DNA from: an uncultured Pseudomonadota bacterium
GTDB lineage: Bacteria; Pseudomonadota; Alphaproteobacteria; UBA9219
DNA length: 64,000 nucleotides
Direction of reading: 5' to 3'
Assembly: GCA_903919315.1 (NCBI GenBank)
Contig: CAIXHP010000032.1
Location: forward strand, 62,001 to 126,000
Part shown: positions 26,559 to 35,393 of the stretch, one piece after another
How the letters are laid out: the number at the start of each line of letters is the position of its first letter
Numbering within the stretch: the first letter of the stretch is position 1
The notes under the pieces: generated by a model
What the model saw: only the letters and a program-made list of their open reading frames with translations
Told to the model about the DNA's origin: nothing
The model's database searches: none
Translations under genes and position numbers: made by a program

Positions 26559-27609
26559 ATTTCTTCTTTTTCGTTTTGCGTCGGCGCTCGACACCGAGAT
26601 GCGCTTCGGGCGGCATGACGGCGAGCGTTGCGAGCGTGCCGGATTGATCGAGGGTGTAGGTGACTTCCGTAATCAGCATCGCGAGGTCAAGCCCCAAGAG
26701 AGCATCCGTGACGCGCACAATCATATTCGGCTGCCATAAGGAGCCGTCAGCCTGACGCCAGCCCTGAACCGTGTACGTTACGGCTTGCGAACGGGCGGCG
26801 CGCAGATCGCGCTCATAAGCCGCGCGATCGTCGCAAGAAATGGTGTCGGCTTGTCCGGATTGCTGGACGATTAAAAGACGGTGCCGCGTCACGGCCGTAT
26901 CCGTAGCCGTGCCCTCAGCCTCCGAGACATCCGCGCCGAAGGCATCGTCCGTCCCGCTCCCCTGCCCTTTGCAGGTATAGGTCGAATAGCGGTCTTTCCA
27001 ATCATTCGGATAATCCGCCGTTAGAATATTTTGCCCCAACACAAGCGCCGTTGTGGCGCTGCGCGTGCCGGGTTTAATGAAAACAAGAGCGCCGTCGGAA
27101 TCGTCCGTGGCCAACAATTGGCGTTGTTTTAGCAACCGATCGATGCTTTCAAACGCCGTTTCGCCCTGTTGCACCTGATGATCGGAAATCGTCGCGCCGG
27201 TATCCGCTTCCGAGCGCACGGAAATGCCATAAGGCGCGGCAAGAGCTGAGGCAATCTGTTCGACGCTTTGCCCCAGCCATTGCCCCGGCGACGAAGGGGC
27301 GCTGCAATCGATAAGATCAGCCGTTTTGCTGCGCCCGGATAGGCCAAGCGTAATCCGCCCCGAATCGTATTGAACCGGAACCGCGTCGATGTACCCCGTA
27401 AGGATGCGATCATCGCCGATCATCAGCACGCAAGAATCTCCGGGACGGCAGTTGTGCTGCATCCCTTCATCGCCGGGCCATTGCCGTGTAATGTCAAACC
27501 TGAAGTCCCGCGCGGCGCGTTCGATGCCCGCCGTAACGCTCACGCGCGTCCAGCCTTGATAAACCGTCCCCGCGACGCGTAAGGACACGATGTTCGAAGG
27601 CGCTATCAT
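26551..27609 (-). CDS. Baseplate hub protein, Mu gp44 / phage late-control D-like
   Basis: A 352-residue hub protein. NIVSLRVAGTVYQGWTRVSV is the family opening, followed by GRSKTADLIDCSAPSS and a conserved SYTCKGQGSG-like middle. The hub trimer caps the tail tube and holds the spike encoded next. Its last three codons overlap the spike gene. The C-terminal Lys/Arg run (RRRKTKKKKY) is unusual for the family and may be an artefact of the overlap. Confidence 0.87.
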   Translation of the reverse strand: MIAPSNIVSLRVAGTVYQGWTRVSVTAGIERAARDFRFDITRQWPGDEGMQHNCRPGDSCVLMIGDDRILTGYIDAVPVQYDSGRITLGLSGRSKTADLIDCSAPSSPGQWLGQSVEQIASALAAPYGISVRSEADTGATISDHQVQQGETAFESIDRLLKQRQLLATDDSDGALVFIKPGTRSATTALVLGQNILTADYPNDWKDRYSTYTCKGQGSGTDDAFGADVSEAEGTATDTAVTRHRLLIVQQSGQADTISCDDRAAYERDLRAARSQAVTYTVQGWRQADGSLWQPNMIVRVTDALLGLDLAMLITEVTYTLDQSGTLATLAVMPPEAHLGVERRRKTKKKKYV

Positions 27610-28808
27610 GTGTTCAACACCAACAACGGCTCTGCCGGAACGAAGCCCGGATGACGGATGGCGTTGCGCGTCACAATTTCATCGTCACGTCCCGCATTTT
27701 CATACAAATCATAGGCCAGCGCGACCGCTGGCGTTGTTTCTCCCGGAGTCATCGTCTTGAGCCGAGCGGCGTTTTTTGCGCGAAGCGTCAAATCCGTGTG
27801 TAAAGCCGAACGAAGATCCGCCCAGGCTTGATAAACATCATCCGACGCGGAGAGGCTCATTTCGGCGTCGATCGCTCTTGTCAATGCGGCGCGCGCGTTC
27901 ATCGCGTCCTGATAAACCGTCACGTCCGTTTGGCTCGCGGCAAACGCGCCTTGGGTCAAAAAGCCGCCGCGCACAAGATCGCGGAGCGCGGCGGCATTTT
28001 GAGCCGCTTGCGTGCTCACAGGATCGACCGCCGATGATACAACTGGGGAGGCCAGCGCGGCATTGTATGATGCCGCCCAGCGCGTGATCGGGCCAAGAGC
28101 GTCGCCTTTGCTGCCAATTTTTGCTACCGTTGAAGTTTCCGGCGGCGTTAAAGCGGCGGAAACCGTGCTGGCGAGCGCCATCGAATTGTTTGTCTGCGTC
28201 GAAGCCACGGACGCTTTCTCATCGAACTGCGCAAGCCACGATCCGCCCGTGTCCGCCTGCGCGACGAGCCCGCGCGCCTCAGACAACACATTGCTGACAT
28301 CGTCGCCAGCCACGCGCCGCGCCCAATCCGGCAGATTTTTCAATGAATAGCGGCTTGTGAACAAACCGGAGAGCTTGCTCATCACGTTCGCCGAAGCGGA
28401 TTCAATTTTCTGTCCCGTGGCGATTGAGGACGAGGGGAAAACAAGCTTGCCCGCTTCGACAAAAGCCAGATCAAACCGCGCCATGCCGCCTTCGTCCCGG
28501 CTTTGCGCGACGCGGCAGCGCGTTATGACGACCTGTAGCGTTCCATAAAAGGGATGGATCAGTTCCCCGGCCCCTGCCTTTTCCACCGCCGCCAGTAACG
28601 CGTCATGCGCGAGCATATAATTTTCGCCGATGACGAAGGCCGAAAACGTCATTTCCCGCGCCGCGCGGCCCATGTCTTCGGGATAAGGATCGTCACGCTG
28701 CGGATATTCATGCACGACGACGCGGCGGCCCGCCGACAGGTCAACGCTTTCCACCTCAAACGGGACACCGCGAAACGTAGCGGCACGTAAGGTTTCACGC
28801 CAACTCAT
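27606..28808 (-). CDS. DNA circularisation N-terminal domain tail protein, Mu gp43 family
   Basis: A 400-residue protein. The N-terminal WRETLRAATFRGVPFEVES and RRVVVHEYPQRDDPYPEDMGR are the DNA_circ_N signature. In Mu-like tails this is a baseplate/tube adaptor between tape measure and hub. The C-terminal half is Ala-rich and helical. It shares one base with the tape-measure stop. Confidence 0.9.
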   Translation of the reverse strand: MSWRETLRAATFRGVPFEVESVDLSAGRRVVVHEYPQRDDPYPEDMGRAAREMTFSAFVIGENYMLAHDALLAAVEKAGAGELIHPFYGTLQVVITRCRVAQSRDEGGMARFDLAFVEAGKLVFPSSSIATGQKIESASANVMSKLSGLFTSRYSLKNLPDWARRVAGDDVSNVLSEARGLVAQADTGGSWLAQFDEKASVASTQTNNSMALASTVSAALTPPETSTVAKIGSKGDALGPITRWAASYNAALASPVVSSAVDPVSTQAAQNAAALRDLVRGGFLTQGAFAASQTDVTVYQDAMNARAALTRAIDAEMSLSASDDVYQAWADLRSALHTDLTLRAKNAARLKTMTPGETTPAVALAYDLYENAGRDDEIVTRNAIRHPGFVPAEPLLVLNT

Positions 28809-30517
28809 CAGGGCGTTCCCAGAGCAAACGAACTGTACCCGACATCGGGATTAAGCGCGACGCCGGATTGATTGGTGCCTGAATTCGAAACACGCATTCC
28901 TTGCGGCGCATTATCGAAACGCACAGCAATAGCCCCGTTAAGACGCTGGCCGCGTGAGGTCATGGAAGGCAGCGACGGCGAAGCGGCTTGCGTCGATGAG
29001 GCCTGTGAAGCGCCGCCGCCAAGGAGGCCACCTGCTTTTTGCCCGATCCATCGCATGCCGGATAACAGAGGCTCGATAAAGGCCATCATTTCCGAAAGGA
29101 TGTATTTGATACCCTTCCAACCATCGACAAAGAAGGATGTAATTCCGTCCCAAAGATTTTTGAAGAAACCGGAAATCGGCTCCCAATAGGCAATAACAAG
29201 ACCGGCTCCAAGAACCAGACCACGAATAGCCAAACCGATAATGCTCATCCCCATAACGGCAGTCATGACGGCAAGCGCGCCGGCCACGCCAAGCGCGGCC
29301 AGTTTAATCGCGACAAAGCCCGTGGCTATGTACAAAATAGCGCGAATCAACTCGGGGTTGTTGCGCGAGAATTCCTGCCCCCACGCCGAAAGTGCCCCCA
29401 ACCTTTCGACAAGCATTTTTATTTGCGGCGAAAACGCTTCGCCGATCGATGCCATAAGATTTTGCGCATTGCCAATTGCCGCGTCGAAGAGACTTTTAAG
29501 CGTACCAAGCTGCTGTTCGACGCGCATTTGCAGACTGGCTTGCGCTTCCAGCTTTTGCTTCATCGCGTCGTAGCCCGCCATGCCGTTGCTGATCATGAGC
29601 TGGACGATTTGAAGGGTCTCGGCGTCGTCGCCAAAAAGTTTTTTAAGGATCGGCACACGCTCAGCCGTCGTCAGGTCACGAAGCTTCTGCAGCTGCGTGA
29701 ACATTTTTTCAACGCCGCCAAATTCGCCTTTCCCGTTCGTAAAGTCGAGCGCGACGCCCTTTCCGGACAAAACTTTATTGACCGACGCTAGCTTCTTCGC
29801 GTCGAAAAAGGCCGTGAACATCTTACGATAAGCGTTGCCGGCGCTTTCGCCTTGCATGCCTGTGCGGATCGCCATCGCCAACAGCGGCGCCATGGCTTGC
29901 CCGGCCGCAAGCCCTTTGATCCGCATCATGTCTAGCGCGGGCGTAAGCTTGGAAAAGCCCTGCAGCATGTCGTCGCTGCGCACGCCGAGGTTCGCCGTGC
30001 GTTGAATGACATCCATCAGCGCCATCATGTCCTGCGCGGTCGTGCCCGTGGCCGTGCGCATCTTTGCCGCGAATTCAGCCGCCTGTTCCGGAGCAAGCTT
30101 GAGTTGAACGCCAAGATAAGCCGCAGCTTGGCCAAGGCCTGACAGAATTTCCTGCGGCGCGATGCCTTGCTGAACGAGCGCCGTCATCATGTTCTGAAAA
30201 TCCGCCGTGTTGCCCGGCAAACGATTGCCGAGTTCCATGGCGAGATCGTTGATCTTGGCAAATTCCGGCGCTACCGCACCGGTCATGCCCATCATGGCAC
30301 CCTTGAGGCGAACGCCGGCATCTTCGAAGTCCGCAAAGGCTTTTGACGTCAACCCAACCGCCGCCCCCAACCCCACGGCCATAGGCACAGCCCCGTCGCC
30401 GAACGACTTGATAGAACGCCTAAAACTGGAAATGTTTCTTTTGATCTGATTCAGCGCCGGCGACAGCTTATCGATAGCCGTGATGAGGGCTTTCAACTGA
30501 AACTGTTGCTGCGCCAT
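28808..30517 (-). CDS. Tail tape measure protein
   Basis: A 569-residue protein with a TP901-type core: GLTSKAFADFEDAGVRLKGAMMGMTG, AAAYLGVQLKLAPEQAAEFAAKM and FGDDAETLQIVQLMISNG. A hydrophobic stretch at about residues 390-445 (FVAIKLAALGVAGALAVMTAVMGM) would cross the host membrane on DNA ejection. At 569 residues it predicts a short tail, compared with common tape measures of 700-1000 residues. It follows the chaperone genes directly, as expected. Confidence 0.93.
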   Translation of the reverse strand: MAQQQFQLKALITAIDKLSPALNQIKRNISSFRRSIKSFGDGAVPMAVGLGAAVGLTSKAFADFEDAGVRLKGAMMGMTGAVAPEFAKINDLAMELGNRLPGNTADFQNMMTALVQQGIAPQEILSGLGQAAAYLGVQLKLAPEQAAEFAAKMRTATGTTAQDMMALMDVIQRTANLGVRSDDMLQGFSKLTPALDMMRIKGLAAGQAMAPLLAMAIRTGMQGESAGNAYRKMFTAFFDAKKLASVNKVLSGKGVALDFTNGKGEFGGVEKMFTQLQKLRDLTTAERVPILKKLFGDDAETLQIVQLMISNGMAGYDAMKQKLEAQASLQMRVEQQLGTLKSLFDAAIGNAQNLMASIGEAFSPQIKMLVERLGALSAWGQEFSRNNPELIRAILYIATGFVAIKLAALGVAGALAVMTAVMGMSIIGLAIRGLVLGAGLVIAYWEPISGFFKNLWDGITSFFVDGWKGIKYILSEMMAFIEPLLSGMRWIGQKAGGLLGGGASQASSTQAASPSLPSMTSRGQRLNGAIAVRFDNAPQGMRVSNSGTNQSGVALNPDVGYSSFALGTP

Positions 30518-30518
30518 G

Positions 30519-30943
30519 TCAGGTTTCTTTCATGCTTTTGGCGATGCGAAGCGCCTGCTGTTCAAAATCAAGCGCTTCCGCAAGGGGTATGTTCAAAACA
30601 ACATCGGGCGCAAGCCGCCAGAAATAGGCGATGTCGAAAAGGCGGTCGACTAGTTTTTCGGGCTCGCCGCCGAGCCCAGAAAAAAACCTGCGACGGCCCA
30701 TGCAGCCGCGTTCAGATCAACCGGGTCCATTTGATCGACAGAGGAACGCGGAATGGCGGCAAGGCGCTCAATGTACCGGGCAATCACGTCGGCTTGCAGC
30801 GAGACGGATTCATCGGCGCTGATTTTGTACGGATAACCAAGCTCCCGCACGTCCTTTCCTGTTGGGCGGCGCAAGGTGAGACTTTCAACCGTCTCATCGT
30901 GCGCCTTAATCGGTTGCGTTAAGGCAATCATGGGATCGCTCAT
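30519..30943 (-). CDS. Tail assembly chaperone, -1 frameshift fusion product (gpGT-like)
   Basis: Read from 30943, the first 88 codons are those of the shorter product. A run of seven T at 30686-30680, in the frame GGT TTT TTT CTG, then allows both Phe tRNAs to slip back one base into the frame that continues SGLGGEPEKLVDRLF to the stop at 30519, giving 141 residues. The extension alone would have no sensible ribosome site. The arrangement matches lambda G/GT and the two overlapping chaperone frames of Mu-like phages, and it lies where it should, just before the tape measure gene. Frameshift efficiency is not predictable. Confidence 0.8.
30650..30943 (-). CDS. Tail assembly chaperone, unshifted product (Mu gp41-like, gpG-like)
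   Basis: A 97-residue protein, MSDPMIALTQPIKAH through LTLRRPTGKDVRELG, of the Mu gp41/E-type tail assembly family. It coats the tape measure during tail assembly and is absent from mature virions. The end, GFFLGSAASPKN, is the zero-frame continuation past the slip site. It is 4 bp from the tube gene stop with an overlap. Confidence 0.88.
   Translation of the reverse strand: MSDPMIALTQPIKAHDETVESLTLRRPTGKDVRELGYPYKISADESVSLQADVIARYIERLAAIPRSSVDQMDPVDLNAAAWAVAGFFLGSAASPKN
30660..30686 (-). promoter_or_regulatory. Programmed -1 frameshift signal: slippery heptamer and stem-loop
   Basis: The slippery run TTTTTTT occupies 30680-30686 of the minus strand. Two bases downstream begins a perfect 7-bp GC-rich hairpin, GGGCTCG-GCGG-CGAGCCC (30677-30660). 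The heptamer matches X-XXY-YYZ in the zero frame. The spacer of 2 bases is shorter than the usual 5-9, so the hairpin may contribute less than in typical signals. Confidence 0.78.
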
Positions 30944-31296
30944 TGGAACTCTCCACGCATGCCGCCAAAGTTCAGCTCGACCTCGCCCTCATCGGCCTTA
31001 ATCGCCGGCGCGTCGGTCAAATAGGCCCCCGCGAGCGTGTAAATCTTCCCGTTTGCCAGCTCAGCGGTGACGGTCATATTTGTCCCGTTTTTAAGCGTGT
31101 CCAAGGGAAACCCCGGAACGAACACAGCCGTCAATTTGACATAAGCCGCTTCCGCTGTTTCCTTGTAGCCTGCCGCTCCGGTAAGGCCCATAACGGTTTC
31201 CCGTTTGATGTCCGAAAGCGGAACTTCGACCGATCCCTTGACTTCAAGCTGATCGCCGTCGACCTTGATATAGCATACACCTGCAACGCGTGGCAT
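30940..31296 (-). CDS. Tail tube protein (Mu gp40 / gpM family)
   Basis: A 118-residue tube subunit: MPRVAGVCYIKVDGDQLEVKG and SVEVPLSDIKRETVMGLTG are the conserved opening, and EVELNFGGMRGEF the end. Hexamers stack into the inner tube within the sheath. It follows the sheath gene with 25 bp between and overlaps the chaperone gene by 4 bp. Confidence 0.92.
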   Translation of the reverse strand: MPRVAGVCYIKVDGDQLEVKGSVEVPLSDIKRETVMGLTGAAGYKETAEAAYVKLTAVFVPGFPLDTLKNGTNMTVTAELANGKIYTLAGAYLTDAPAIKADEGEVELNFGGMRGEFQ

Positions 31297-31321
31297 CGTC
31301 GGTCTCCTTTATGATAGGGGG

Positions 31322-32806
31322 TTAGAATTGCAGCCGGAACTGCGCCAGAACCGCGAAGATGCGAAGCTGGTTGATGTAATCCGGCGCGAACAGGACATCG
31401 AGCCTGTTCGGATCGGTCGTCGGACGCTCGACGATCAACGCCGCCTTAAAGGCGTTCGCATTCTCGACGATGCCGTTCTCCTCAAGATCGCGGTAAGCGG
31501 CGATCAACTCGCCCTTGACGATCGACGGCGTGACAATCGCCGATCCCTCGCCGAAGCGCGTTCCGTCGTTTGCCAGCTTATGTCGCGCATATTTGCTTGT
31601 GATGCGTTGGCGCAGATAACGAAGCACATATGTACTTGTGTGCAACGTTTCGCTGTCAAGATACGATGGATCGGATTGGCCCCATGTGTTTTTCTGGTAC
31701 GTCGTGACCGCGCGCTCAATCCGCACGGCGCCGCCGCCGAAGTAGCTGGTCGCCACGCCGTAATTTAACAGCGATTGACGTTCCGTGAGAGTAAAGCGTT
31801 GTCCGGCCAGGGCAGGCAACACATTTGTGAGTTCGCCCGTTTGCGTCGGACGCGCCGGATCGGCCTTGATATATACCGCGTTCCGCGCGCCGTAGGCGGC
31901 GGCGTACTCCCAGCACGGCGTGGGCACGTTGGCTTCGATCGCCGCCACGGTGGCATGCTGATCATTGCGAGCGCCCCCGAACGTCGTCAGCGCCGACAAT
32001 ATCCCGCGCTTGGCGCTGTACACATGGCCGTAAACTTGCCGCGCGTACGACCAGCGCCCGGCCGTGTCGTTCATTTCCGTCTTAAGCGCGTCAAGGCTCG
32101 TCGTGTCGGTGAAGGGCATAACGACAAAATCATATTCATCGTCGCCCATCGCCGCGATGGCCGTAGTGAGAACCGGAGCGCCCGTGCCGCTGGCCATAGC
32201 GGTAATGGTGGGCGTAATGCCCGCCGGCGTGATTTCATTGCCTGCAGCGCCGCGATAATTGGAAATGATCGTGATATCGTTGCCGGTATCGCCTTTCCAC
32301 CGGCACGTCAAGGTGACGGTCGATGTGGCAACGGAAGCCGTAACCGGTAAATCGAGCGCCGCATTGACGGCGGCGGCGACAGCCGTCGCCACGGCTGTGG
32401 ACGCATCGCCTGAGGCGACCGCCGTTTGCACGCGCTGGCCGGCAATCCATAGTGATAGCGTTCCTGCCGCCGTGGCCGTTCCGGCGAACGCAATGGTTCC
32501 GGTGGCGACCACGCCAGCGGGGGGTTCATCGAGCGGCATCAGCCAGATTTCGCCAAGAAGATCGTTCGCGCGATAAAAATTGAACATACGCGCCAGCATG
32601 GAGCCGCGACCGCAAAGCGCAATCGCGTTGCTTTCGCTCGCCACGATGACGGGCTTGTTGGCGATTCCTGTCCCCGCAGCCAATTTCTGGCCGACCAACA
32701 ACGCGCGTTGCGAGACCTGAAAATAGCCTGCCGCGCTATTGTCCATTTCGGCGTAAAAGAGCGGGACGCGAAGATTCTGCGGGATGTTGTTAAACGGAAC
32801 GGTCAT
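31322..32806 (-). CDS. Tail sheath protein (Mu gpL-like)
   Basis: A 494-residue contractile sheath subunit. MTVPFNNIPQNLRVPLFYAEMD is the Mu gpL-type opening; YDFVVMPFTDTTSLDALKTEMND and IERAVTTYQKNTWGQSDPSYLDSETL are conserved sheath core segments. A beta-rich insertion (about 100-210) likely decorates the outer surface. The presence of this gene establishes a contractile, myovirus-type tail. Confidence 0.94.
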   Translation of the reverse strand: MTVPFNNIPQNLRVPLFYAEMDNSAAGYFQVSQRALLVGQKLAAGTGIANKPVIVASESNAIALCGRGSMLARMFNFYRANDLLGEIWLMPLDEPPAGVVATGTIAFAGTATAAGTLSLWIAGQRVQTAVASGDASTAVATAVAAAVNAALDLPVTASVATSTVTLTCRWKGDTGNDITIISNYRGAAGNEITPAGITPTITAMASGTGAPVLTTAIAAMGDDEYDFVVMPFTDTTSLDALKTEMNDTAGRWSYARQVYGHVYSAKRGILSALTTFGGARNDQHATVAAIEANVPTPCWEYAAAYGARNAVYIKADPARPTQTGELTNVLPALAGQRFTLTERQSLLNYGVATSYFGGGAVRIERAVTTYQKNTWGQSDPSYLDSETLHTSTYVLRYLRQRITSKYARHKLANDGTRFGEGSAIVTPSIVKGELIAAYRDLEENGIVENANAFKAALIVERPTTDPNRLDVLFAPDYINQLRIFAVLAQFRLQF

Positions 32807-32809
32807 GGC

Positions 32810-33016
32810 TTAGGCCTCCTCTTGACGGCTGCGACGGGTTGCGGGAGCGGGTTCGACTGAAGGTTCCGCGCTTTCGACGGTAACCTCGACCACATCGCCA
32901 TCAGCCAGACGGCGTAGCCAATAATTTGTCGGCTCGACGTTACGGCCTTCGGGCGGAAAAAGTCCGCCGCGTTCGGGATCGGGAACGTCACGTCCTTCGA
33001 CAGGTTTGATTTTCAT
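32810..33016 (-). CDS. Small DUF2635-family phage protein (Mu gp38-like)
   Basis: A 68-residue protein with MKIKPVEGRDVPDPERG and GLFPPEGRNVEP, the DUF2635 hallmark, always found just before the sheath gene in Mu-like phages. The C-terminal tail is Glu/Arg-rich and disordered. The role is unknown; it may help sheath folding. An overlapping 62-codon frame is its shadow. Confidence 0.82.
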   Translation of the reverse strand: MKIKPVEGRDVPDPERGGLFPPEGRNVEPTNYWLRRLADGDVVEVTVESAEPSVEPAPATRRSRQEEA

Positions 33017-33027
33017 CGTTTTGCCTT

Positions 33028-33645
33028 TCAGGTTGTTGGAATGATGAGGCTCGCTTCATGCTCAATCCGCCCGTCCGGCCCAGGAGCGCCGCCCGCATAG
33101 CCTCCGTTCTCAGGATCGGTCACGGGCGGCGTGTTCGGATCGGCAGCGGGATCAATCATGTCGATGCGCACGTCGATTTTCTCGAGGTTCGGCAACGCGG
33201 CAAGATCAAGACCTTGACGGCACACTGCCGTTTCGATGGAGGTTTTGGTTGAAAACTCAAAGCGATAGAACAACCGCGCGCGATCAAGTTTTATGGGCTC
33301 GCCGCCTTCGTAGTTGATGGGGTCGTAATCGCTCGAAGGCTGCCAGCCCAAAATCGCGCTCCACACGGCGGCGCGAAGGGCGTAAACATCGGTTTGCGCC
33401 GCTTGGCCGCGCTCATCGGCGCTGTTATCGACGACAACAAAGACGGCGAAGCGTTCCGTGAGCGTAAACCTAGATCCGGTCATGGTTTGATCGGACGCAT
33501 CATCGCCCAAAGGCACGACCCAAGCCGCCGGCGCTGTGACGGAATCCTTCTCAAGCGCCTGGCCAAACTCGGCGGCGCCAGACACACGATTGCCGAATGC
33601 CGTCGCGCGGGCGCGCAACGCAGCGATGATAATGTTTGTATCCAT
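33028..33645 (-). CDS. Tail terminator-like protein (Mu gp37 family)
   Basis: A 205-residue protein. DTNIIIAALRARATAFGNRV and TLTERFAVFVVVDN with AVWSAILGWQP fit the family that caps the growing tube and sheath. The C-terminal 40 residues are Pro/Asp-rich. It shares one base with the upstream gene. Confidence 0.78.
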   Translation of the reverse strand: MDTNIIIAALRARATAFGNRVSGAAEFGQALEKDSVTAPAAWVVPLGDDASDQTMTGSRFTLTERFAVFVVVDNSADERGQAAQTDVYALRAAVWSAILGWQPSSDYDPINYEGGEPIKLDRARLFYRFEFSTKTSIETAVCRQGLDLAALPNLEKIDVRIDMIDPAADPNTPPVTDPENGGYAGGAPGPDGRIEHEASLIIPTT

Positions 33646-34127
33646 TAGGCCCCCAGAGCGTCTTTAACCGCCGCCGTTATCACGGCGCGGACGCGGGCGC
33701 TTTTGTTTTCTAGTGCGTCCGACATATAGTTACGGCGTGGAGCGACACGAAAAGCCGTATCAGCGGCGTGTTTCTTATGGCTTTTCTTGCGCGACGCGGT
33801 GTGCACGCCGTAATGCAAAAAGTACGGATAAAATTCCTTACCGCCGAATGCGGAAGGTCGTTGCGGCCGCACGACAACAAGAAAGCCCGGTTTGCTGACT
33901 TTGTAGGCGATTGATCTCGATAAAAAGCCCGAAACTGTCCCCGGATATTCGCCCGGATGGCTGCCGCCGCCATGCGCAACGAGCCCACGCGCCTCCTTTT
34001 GAACTTCCCTCCCAACGATGCCCATCGCCTTGCGGACGATTTTCTTTTCGAAAATGATTCCATCAGGGCTTGTAACGCGTATGTTAACGTCTACAGACGC
34101 TTGATTTCCGGAAAGAGGAGAGCTCAT
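33645..34127 (-). CDS. HK97 gp10-like neck/tail completion protein
   Basis: A 160-residue basic protein: VDVNIRVTSPDGIIFEKKI, then GGGSHPGEYPGTVSGFLSRSIAYKV, ending in APRRNYMSDALENK. These are the HK97-gp10 type landmarks of tail-completion proteins. Overlaps both neighbours by a few bases. Confidence 0.75.
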   Translation of the reverse strand: MSSPLSGNQASVDVNIRVTSPDGIIFEKKIVRKAMGIVGREVQKEARGLVAHGGGSHPGEYPGTVSGFLSRSIAYKVSKPGFLVVVRPQRPSAFGGKEFYPYFLHYGVHTASRKKSHKKHAADTAFRVAPRRNYMSDALENKSARVRAVITAAVKDALGA

Positions 34128-34462
34128 GGCTGAATTTTCCCCAATTCTTCGACTTCGATGACCGTAAAGTGAAGCGCTTCGGCCATTTTATTGACGCGAC
34201 GGATGCGAAACCGTTTATCGTCCCATTCGATGATATGCTGCGCCGTCACGTCCGCGCCCGTCCGGACGATAAAACGGTGCGTAACGGCCTCTCCGATTTG
34301 CTGCGCACCGTAATAAATCGCTCCGCCAACAGGATGGACGCAGGCCCAAACGAAAAGCGGTGCGCCATATTGAACGTCGCTTCCCATTTGGGCATTCGGC
34401 ACGTCCTGCCATGTGCGAATGGCAATGCGCTTATTCAGGTCGCCTGCGCCGGGAACATTCAT
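34124..34462 (-). CDS. Head-tail joining protein (SPP1 gp16 / HK97 gp9-like)
   Basis: A 112-residue protein of the phage head-tail joining family: AGDLNKRIAIRTWQDVPNAQMG and ITHRF-like VTHRFIVRTGADVTAQHIIEWDDKRFRIRRV. It closes the portal channel as a stopper. The order connector, stopper, completion, terminator is the canonical neck order. Confidence 0.85.
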   Translation of the reverse strand: MNVPGAGDLNKRIAIRTWQDVPNAQMGSDVQYGAPLFVWACVHPVGGAIYYGAQQIGEAVTHRFIVRTGADVTAQHIIEWDDKRFRIRRVNKMAEALHFTVIEVEELGKIQP

Positions 34463-35052
34463 GCGACCGCCGGAACGATATAAGGATCGAGCAAACCATC
34501 GCTAAACCCGCGTGGGACAAACGACGCGACGCTTTTTTGCCCTATGACCCCAATTTCACGATGCGCGTAGAGCGTTCCGATCATGATTTTCATCCATGCC
34601 TTAATCGGCTCAGGCACCACTGACGCGCCAGCATACCCCGCCTGAAACGTAACGCAGACCGCGTTATCGACAACGCGGGTCGTGGGCCATAAAGTGCCGA
34701 AAGCAGGACGCATCGCCGTGAAAAAGCGGTCTCTTACAAGCGTATAAGCACCCTCATCCATTGTTTGCTGAACGCCCGTCGTATCGGCGTAAACGATGGA
34801 CGTAAGGCTGATAAATGGCGGACGCGGCAAGCGGAGCGCGGCATCGTCGAGGGGAAAGCTTGGCAAAAACAATTGCCACGTTTGCGGCATCAGCGCTCGC
34901 GCCGTCCGCGCTTCCGCCGCTTGTCGCGCGGCAATGATCAAGGCGCTTAGCAACTCATCCTCATCCGATTCATCCACGCGAAGATGCAGCTTCGCCTCGG
35001 CAATCGTAAGCGGTTCCGACGCAGGCGGAGCGCTGAGAACAAGCGTTGTCAT
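34459..35052 (-). CDS. Head-tail connector protein (HK97 gp6-like / phiE125 gp8 family)
   Basis: A 197-residue protein. LTIAEAKLHLRVDESDEDELLSALI is the adaptor's opening helix pair, and LPRPPFISLTSIVYADTTG is the family's middle segment. It docks beneath the portal as a ring. Starts eight bases after the stop of the next upstream gene. Confidence 0.88.
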   Translation of the reverse strand: MTTLVLSAPPASEPLTIAEAKLHLRVDESDEDELLSALIIAARQAAEARTARALMPQTWQLFLPSFPLDDAALRLPRPPFISLTSIVYADTTGVQQTMDEGAYTLVRDRFFTAMRPAFGTLWPTTRVVDNAVCVTFQAGYAGASVVPEPIKAWMKIMIGTLYAHREIGVIGQKSVASFVPRGFSDGLLDPYIVPAVA

Positions 35053-35060
35053 GGCTCGCC

Positions 35061-35300
35061 TTATTGGTCGACGCTGGGGTCAGCGGTGATCGCGTCCTGC
35101 GTGGCTTTCAATTTGACAGCGATAGCTCCGCCCTTCTTTTTGAATTCGACGGCATCAGAATTGTCGTCAGCCAAGCCTGCCTCGACGAGCGCGGCAATAA
35201 CCGACGCTTCGCCCTCGACAAGATCATCGCATTTTCCAACATACGAATCGACCAGCAAGCGCGCCGTGACGAGCGTGGCATCATTCTTTGCTTTCGCCAT
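35061..35300 (-). CDS. Small acidic phage protein of unknown function between capsid and connector
   Basis: A 79-residue protein (MAKAKNDATLVTARLLVDSYVGK) with a Lys-rich start and an acidic middle. GDLVEGE-like DDLVEGEASVIAALVEAGLADDN reads like a small Ig-like or rho-N-type domain seen next to capsid genes. Size and place fit a head-decoration or adaptor protein, but I cannot assign a family. The start at 35300 has GGAGAA upstream; 23 further in-frame codons overlap the terminator and are unlikely to be used. Confidence 0.68.
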   Translation of the reverse strand: MAKAKNDATLVTARLLVDSYVGKCDDLVEGEASVIAALVEAGLADDNSDAVEFKKKGGAIAVKLKATQDAITADPSVDQ

Positions 35301-35331
35301 GATCTTCTCCTTGTAAAAAAGTTTGGAAGTG

Positions 35332-35365
35332 AAAAGGGGCGAGGCCATTTCTTGCCCCGCCCCTT
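35332..35365 (-). terminator. Terminator after the major capsid gene
   Basis: Read leftward, AAGGGGCGGGGC pairs with GCCTCGCCCCTT around an 8-base loop, followed by TTC. It lies 29 bp after the capsid stop codon and before the small connector-side gene. It probably lets capsid transcripts outnumber the tail transcripts by partial termination. Confidence 0.68.
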
Positions 35366-35393
35366 CCATTCTCAGGGGGATAAGACGCTGAGA

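Noticed and set aside
30519..30701. A separate 60-residue gene after the chaperone
   Set aside because: It has no ribosome site and its first codons lie over the slip site; it is better read as the frameshifted extension.
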